Assembly: GCA_025786725.1 (NCBI GenBank)
Contig: JAHLTZ010000014.1
Span: 248,001-312,000, forward strand
Direction of reading: 5' to 3'
Origin: Syncephalis fuscata
Lineage: Eukaryota > Zoopagomycota > Zoopagomycetes > Zoopagales > Piptocephalidaceae
DNA length: 64,000 nt
Within the stretch, counting starts at the first letter, position 1. Every line of letters begins with the position of its first letter. Positions 60,183 to 64,000 of this stretch are shown piece after piece. The notes beneath the pieces were generated by a model that had not been told where the DNA came from, did no database searches, and saw only the letters and a list, made by a program, of their open reading frames with translations. Made by a program: the position numbers and the translations under genes.

Positions 60183-61107
60183 ATGCTTAAATTTGTCACA
60201 CTTCTTTCTGCCTTATGTATCGCCAGTGCATCATTTGCAAATGCTTGGACGGACAACGGTAAGAAAACGGCTGCGATCTTGCTATTTGATAAACTAAACA
60301 TTTTAATTGATAGGCCACTCTGCCGTTGCTGTGTTAGCCACGAAAATGCTGACTCCTAATGCTTACAAAGATATTCAAGACCTTCTAAGTAAAGACAAGG
60401 AAAGTAACGGAGATATTAAAATTGCTGCCAATTGGGGCGACAATATCAAGAGTAACAAAAGTTACGACTGGGCAAAGAATTTGCATTTTGTCAACACTAT
60501 AGGCGATTCACCTACGACCTGTAAGAGCTATGAATCAAGCGATTGTACAGGCGGCAGATGTATAGTTACAGCCATGCAAAACTTCACAGAAAAGGCCTCC
60601 TGTGAGGCATCAAAGACACAGCGTATTGAAGCACTTAAATTTTTGCTACATTTACTAGGCGACATTGCACAGCCATTGCACATAACTGGCGTTGCACTTG
60701 GCGGCAATAAGACTCCGTGTAAATGGGGCAATAACAATACTAATTTACACTTGGTATGGGATATGATGCTTGTTGATAAAACCATCAACAATAATTTTAA
60801 TAACTACACTTGGTCCATGGCAAATGAAATCAACTCTGGAAAATATTCAGGAAAAAAGGCAGAATGGATGAGCTGCTTTAAGCAAAAACCCATTGATTTG
60901 AATGCTTGTGTTATTGAATGGGTTAATGAGTCCAATCAATTCAACTGTAACACTCTTTTCCCGATGTTTTATAAAGCCGTAGAGAGTGGCAACTCTGATT
61001 TAAGCACAAAATACTATGACGACAACAAAGAATACATAAATACCTTTGTTGCTCGTGGTGCTGTACGTGCTGCCAGCTATCTTAATGCTGTATTCGGCCA
61101 TTGCTAA
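60183..61107 (+). CDS. Secreted S1/P1-type nuclease, paralogue 2
   Basis: Two exons (60183-60258 and 60314-61107) give 289 residues. The signal peptide (MLKFVTLLSALCIASASFANA) precedes the mature start WTDNGHSAVAVLA. Zinc-site residues are in LHFVNT, LHLLGDIAQPLH and NLHLVWDMML. The cysteine pattern matches paralogue 1 (TCKSYESSDCTGGRC, TPCKWG, SCFKQKPIDLNAC, QFNC), and both end in AASYLNAVFG-like sequence. Several NxS/T sequons occur (NFT, NNT, NYT, NES). The pair is a tandem duplication that has diverged well beyond recent copies. Substrate preference cannot be inferred from sequence alone. Confidence 0.93.
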
Positions 61108-61428
61108 TGTATCTAAATTGTGTCAATAATGCTGCGGCATCATTCAATTAGTTCATTTTAACTAGGCTAATCCACATTATACGCAATTTAAAAATAAACT
61201 GATTTATGGTTTAATCCTACCATGCCATCATGCCATCATGTAAATTTATAATACATGTAAATGGTATCAATTATGTTTCTGTTTAAAAAACGTCTTTTTA
61301 TTTTGCAAACAACTTTTATTTAAAAATTGTAATATTACACCACAAACTATTTATCCTAAATATCAAGCCTATTAATATCAATATTTTATTTACATTCACT
61401 ATAACATTTAAGCTGCTATGTAAACATT
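61108..61428. other. Convergent intergenic region
   Basis: Short 3' flanks of nuclease 2 and the SDR gene, with a small tandem CCATCATG repeat near 61221-61239. Confidence 0.5.
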
Positions 61429-62639
61429 TTAATCGCCTAGTATTGCCAACATGTTAATGACACCACGCGTAACCCAGTCTGTAGCCGTTTCGCCTATCGA
61501 CCATACAATACTGCTAAGTAGCAAAGCATCAGGTCCAATGTAATATTTGTTTCGTGGAAGTTGTGCGGTCATAGCGTGAACAATCTGATCTACTACATGC
61601 TGAGCCGGCATGCCTGCGTCTATTCCTTGCTTAAAAAGATTGGTGAGGCCAGTTGTAATGCGACGATAAACTTCTAAAGCCTTATTGGTTGTTTTATCTA
61701 TGGGTAGACCACGGTCAATCATATTCTGAAGCGTTTTTTTAGGTCCAGGAGTTATAATAACACCTAAACAAAATACTTAGTATAAGTTTGAAGCAATTGC
61801 ACTAACCTACCTGGCTCAAGGTGAGACACAGCTATACCAAATGGAATAACCTCATTTCTAAGTGAACGGCTCCATGCGGCCATGGCAGCTTTACTAGCCG
61901 CATAGGAGGCATAGCCTGGTGGAGAAAGCCAGGAAGCAATTGAGCCATTGTTGATTATACGACCACGTGATTCACGCAGTTTTGGCAATGCCAATCGTGT
62001 GAGCTCTACAGCACCAAGGAAATTTGTCCATAATGTTTGAGTCCAGGCCGCCATAGTAAGATTTTCGGACAACGCAAGAGTAGCCAAACCCGCGTTGTTT
62101 ATCAGAGTAACCAAAGGAATGTTGAGCTCTTGTAGTCTCGACTCAACCTGTGCCCAGCCATCGGCTATAGTTTCTTCAGTTGATAAATCCATAATAATTG
62201 GAATAATACTGCCATGGGAAGTAGTGGTTGCGTCAGCAGTATTTTGGCGGATTAATTCAAAATCCTCTGCTAAAGCGGCGCCGTGCGCCTTCTGCCGCAC
62301 ACCTGCCAGTACTGTATAGCCTTGCTGGGCCAATGCCAATGCTGTCTCGCGTCCAATGCCGGTGCTAGTGCCAGTAATAAGCACAGCCGGGTGGTATTGC
62401 GGCGTTGGCAGATGTACGGTATATGCGGTTGTCCATCCAATAGTCACTAGTCCTCTCCAGACGATATCATGGATGTATAATAGACCCAGCTGCAAAAAGC
62501 GTGCCATAGCAGTAAACACGACCTGAGACCTACGCCATCGATATCTCATATCATCGAGAAACTGTTGAAACTGTTGGTGGCAATCGGCTGAAGTCATTGT
62601 AAAAAGTAAAGATCCAAAACAAGAACTGGCATGGCTCAT
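61429..62639 (-). CDS. Short-chain dehydrogenase/reductase
   Basis: Two exons (62639-61811 and 61763-61429) give 387 residues, long for a classical SDR because of an N-terminal extension of about 85 residues with a hydrophobic segment (MARFLQLGLLYIHDIVWRGL), a possible membrane anchor. The Rossmann motif is TGTSTGIG, preceded by PAVLI. VTLINNAGLATLA and NNGSIASWLSPPGYASYAAS followed by KAA give the catalytic Ser, Tyr and Lys. PFGIAVSHLEPG then continues across the intron into VIITPGPKKT. The best general match is to membrane-associated SDRs of the retinol or 17-beta-hydroxysteroid dehydrogenase type, acting on lipids or steroids; the substrate is unknown. A Met at residue 15 could be an alternative start. 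Confidence 0.88.
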
Positions 62640-63801
62640 GCTTTTTTGTAGTTATCACTAGGACTTTGAAATCTGAGCAATAATGGTGGCCGTTTTCAAT
62701 TCGCAGAGTCTGCCAAGAATAGTGCCACTCTGCCAGTTTTAGAATATGCTACGATCACGTTGTTATTCTTCCCACTGTGGAACTGCAAACGTAATTCTTT
62801 TACGATAATTGATCATTTGTTTTTGCACCACCACATTTATTAGAGATAAATGTACTTGTTATTATAAGTTATCTTAGTATTGGAGTGTCATTAAATTATT
62901 AGATTTTATTAGTTTAGCTTTAAGAGAAGTAGCCGAATTATTATGAAAACAAAAATTACAGCTTATTGAAGGCAGCGTATAACAATTTCTGCTTCATGCT
63001 TTGAACGCTGTTTATTGTACAGACAATTCTTAACTGGTTCTGCATAGACATTGTTTGAAATACCAATAGTTTTACAGCACGTGTCATTGCTATGCCTAGA
63101 AGTAATGTCTTGTAAATTCAATAAATACATTCTTTTTGTGTTAACAGTCATAATATCATGTTGAATTCACACATGCACCAATCAGTATAGTCCATAGTTC
63201 AACGAACTATAAATAACTTGCCTATAATATTAAGTATATTTATATAAATATTATTCTAATTAACCAGACTTGCTAATGCATCGGCTCTGTGCGCTGTTTA
63301 ATATGCGTGCATCTACTAAGTGCTAGCTTAGTTGGTAAAAATAATAGCTCCTCTGTTATCACTATTTTTACAGAGTCAATATACATTTTGTCAAACTGTC
63401 GAATTGTGTATCAAAAAATACAGCCTGATATGTACATTTTGTTATATATATATATATTAAATGATAACATTACCATGTCAAAAGTGTAATTGCAAAACAG
63501 GTTGAAGCAGGATTTGGACATCATTCTATTAGATTATTAATATATTGGTATATCCATGCTTTAAATTATTATATGGATGTAATGTTATCGGTTTACATTG
63601 CACATCAATGGTATAATTTATACAACACAACATATTGATATTTCTACAAAAGTATAGAGTTAAATATCCCACAAATTACACACAATTAACTAGCGGTATT
63701 ATTATCCCACTTTAGTTTCTGCTAAATACTCACTACTATCCATTTTATATTATCACACTGCTTTCTAGTCTACTTGTTTGTCTTAACAAATCAATATCAT
63801 C
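62640..63801. other. AT-rich intergenic region
   Basis: No supported gene. Its last 90 bp, upstream of 63802, resembles 50345-50433 (TACTCACTA, TTTTAACAAGTCACTATCA versus CTTAACAAATCAATATCAT), so the two small genes share promoter or leader sequence. Confidence 0.5.
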
Positions 63802-63970
63802 ATGGAGCTTTCTATTGTTGTCGTATGTATCACTATTGTGGCTTTGATAGCCGCTACAGCCATGGTGGATGTTAAACTAGCTTTAAACCGTTGCGGTATT
63901 TTGTAACCGCAATAATTAACTATTCATTTAATTAAATACTATCATACTAACAGGTTAACATTGATAGACT
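63802..63970 (+). CDS. Small secreted-protein gene, 5' part, paralogue of 50434
   Basis: Exon 1 63802-63895 (94 nt, exactly as in the paralogue) encodes a signal-peptide-like start: MELSIVVVCITIVALIAATA. It ends in phase 1 at a GTATTT donor. An intron of 72 nt (paralogue 73 nt) with TACTAAC then ends in GATAG, followed by the 3-nt exon ACT (63968-63970) and GTAAGT. The gene continues beyond the window. Unlike the paralogue, the first exon has no stop codon. No family is recognised. Reading exon 1 straight through would give only a 34-residue peptide, which is a possible alternative. The conserved exon length, phase and intron length support the spliced model. Confidence 0.55.
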
Positions 63971-64000
63971 GTAAGTGCCCTCGCATACTATTTAAATATG

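Overview
This window is nuclear DNA from a fungus. The genes carry short introns, mostly 50-85 bp, with GT...TAG/CAG ends and TACTAAC-like branch sites. They encode eukaryotic housekeeping proteins together with fungal markers: a WOPR-domain regulator, isocitrate lyase, homoserine dehydrogenase, a urease accessory protein and S1/P1-type nucleases. Intergenic DNA is very AT-rich and full of degenerate repeats. A non-Dikarya (early-diverging) lineage would fit, but the sequence here does not prove it.

Layout. 1-3344 is the 3' part of a Ty3/Gypsy-type LTR retrotransposon: reverse transcriptase, RNase H, a dUTPase domain, a separate integrase ORF and a 3' LTR. 4814-11927 holds a CREST/DUF3522 membrane protein, an unknown secreted protein and an M16 metallopeptidase. 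13452-18337 holds APC2 and, divergent from it, a D-box protein that looks like securin. 18484-23010 holds a cysteine-rich surface protein and an F-box protein. 23435-30023 is a compact block: LENG1-like, Ku70, mitochondrial bL28, EMC7 and Sec61 gamma. 30457-39796 holds a WOPR regulator with a long upstream region, the DPAGT1/ALG7 transferase, the ribosome-biogenesis GTPase NOG1 and mitochondrial ornithine carbamoyltransferase. 42276-48703 holds UreF, ARL8, a 1.7-kb Mutator-like element and homoserine dehydrogenase. 50434-51101 is a small secreted-protein gene or pseudogene built with 3-nt microexons; a paralogue starts at 63802 and leaves the window. 52118-62639 holds isocitrate lyase, the pseudouridine synthase Cbf5, two S1/P1 nuclease paralogues and an SDR oxidoreductase.

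Functional themes. Ribosome and RNA biogenesis (NOG1, Cbf5, bL28m, LENG1-like), ER translocation and N-glycosylation (EMC7, Sec61 gamma, DPAGT1), nitrogen and amino-acid metabolism (OTC, homoserine dehydrogenase, UreF), carbon assimilation (ICL), and cell cycle or repair (APC2, securin-like, Ku70). The accessory content is secreted proteins, nucleases and repeats.

Most notable observations: (1) two paralogous small secreted genes with the same 94-nt first exon and a 3-nt microexon, one followed by a tandem array of intron+microexon units of about 82 bp; (2) a dUTPase domain between RNase H and integrase in a fungal LTR element; (3) an APC/C subunit and a perfect-D-box securin candidate on one 163-bp divergent promoter; (4) a Mutator-like element with a perfect 9-bp target duplication; (5) a frame break in the last exon of NOG1. 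Splice sites were placed by eye from consensus and reading-frame continuity, without transcript data.
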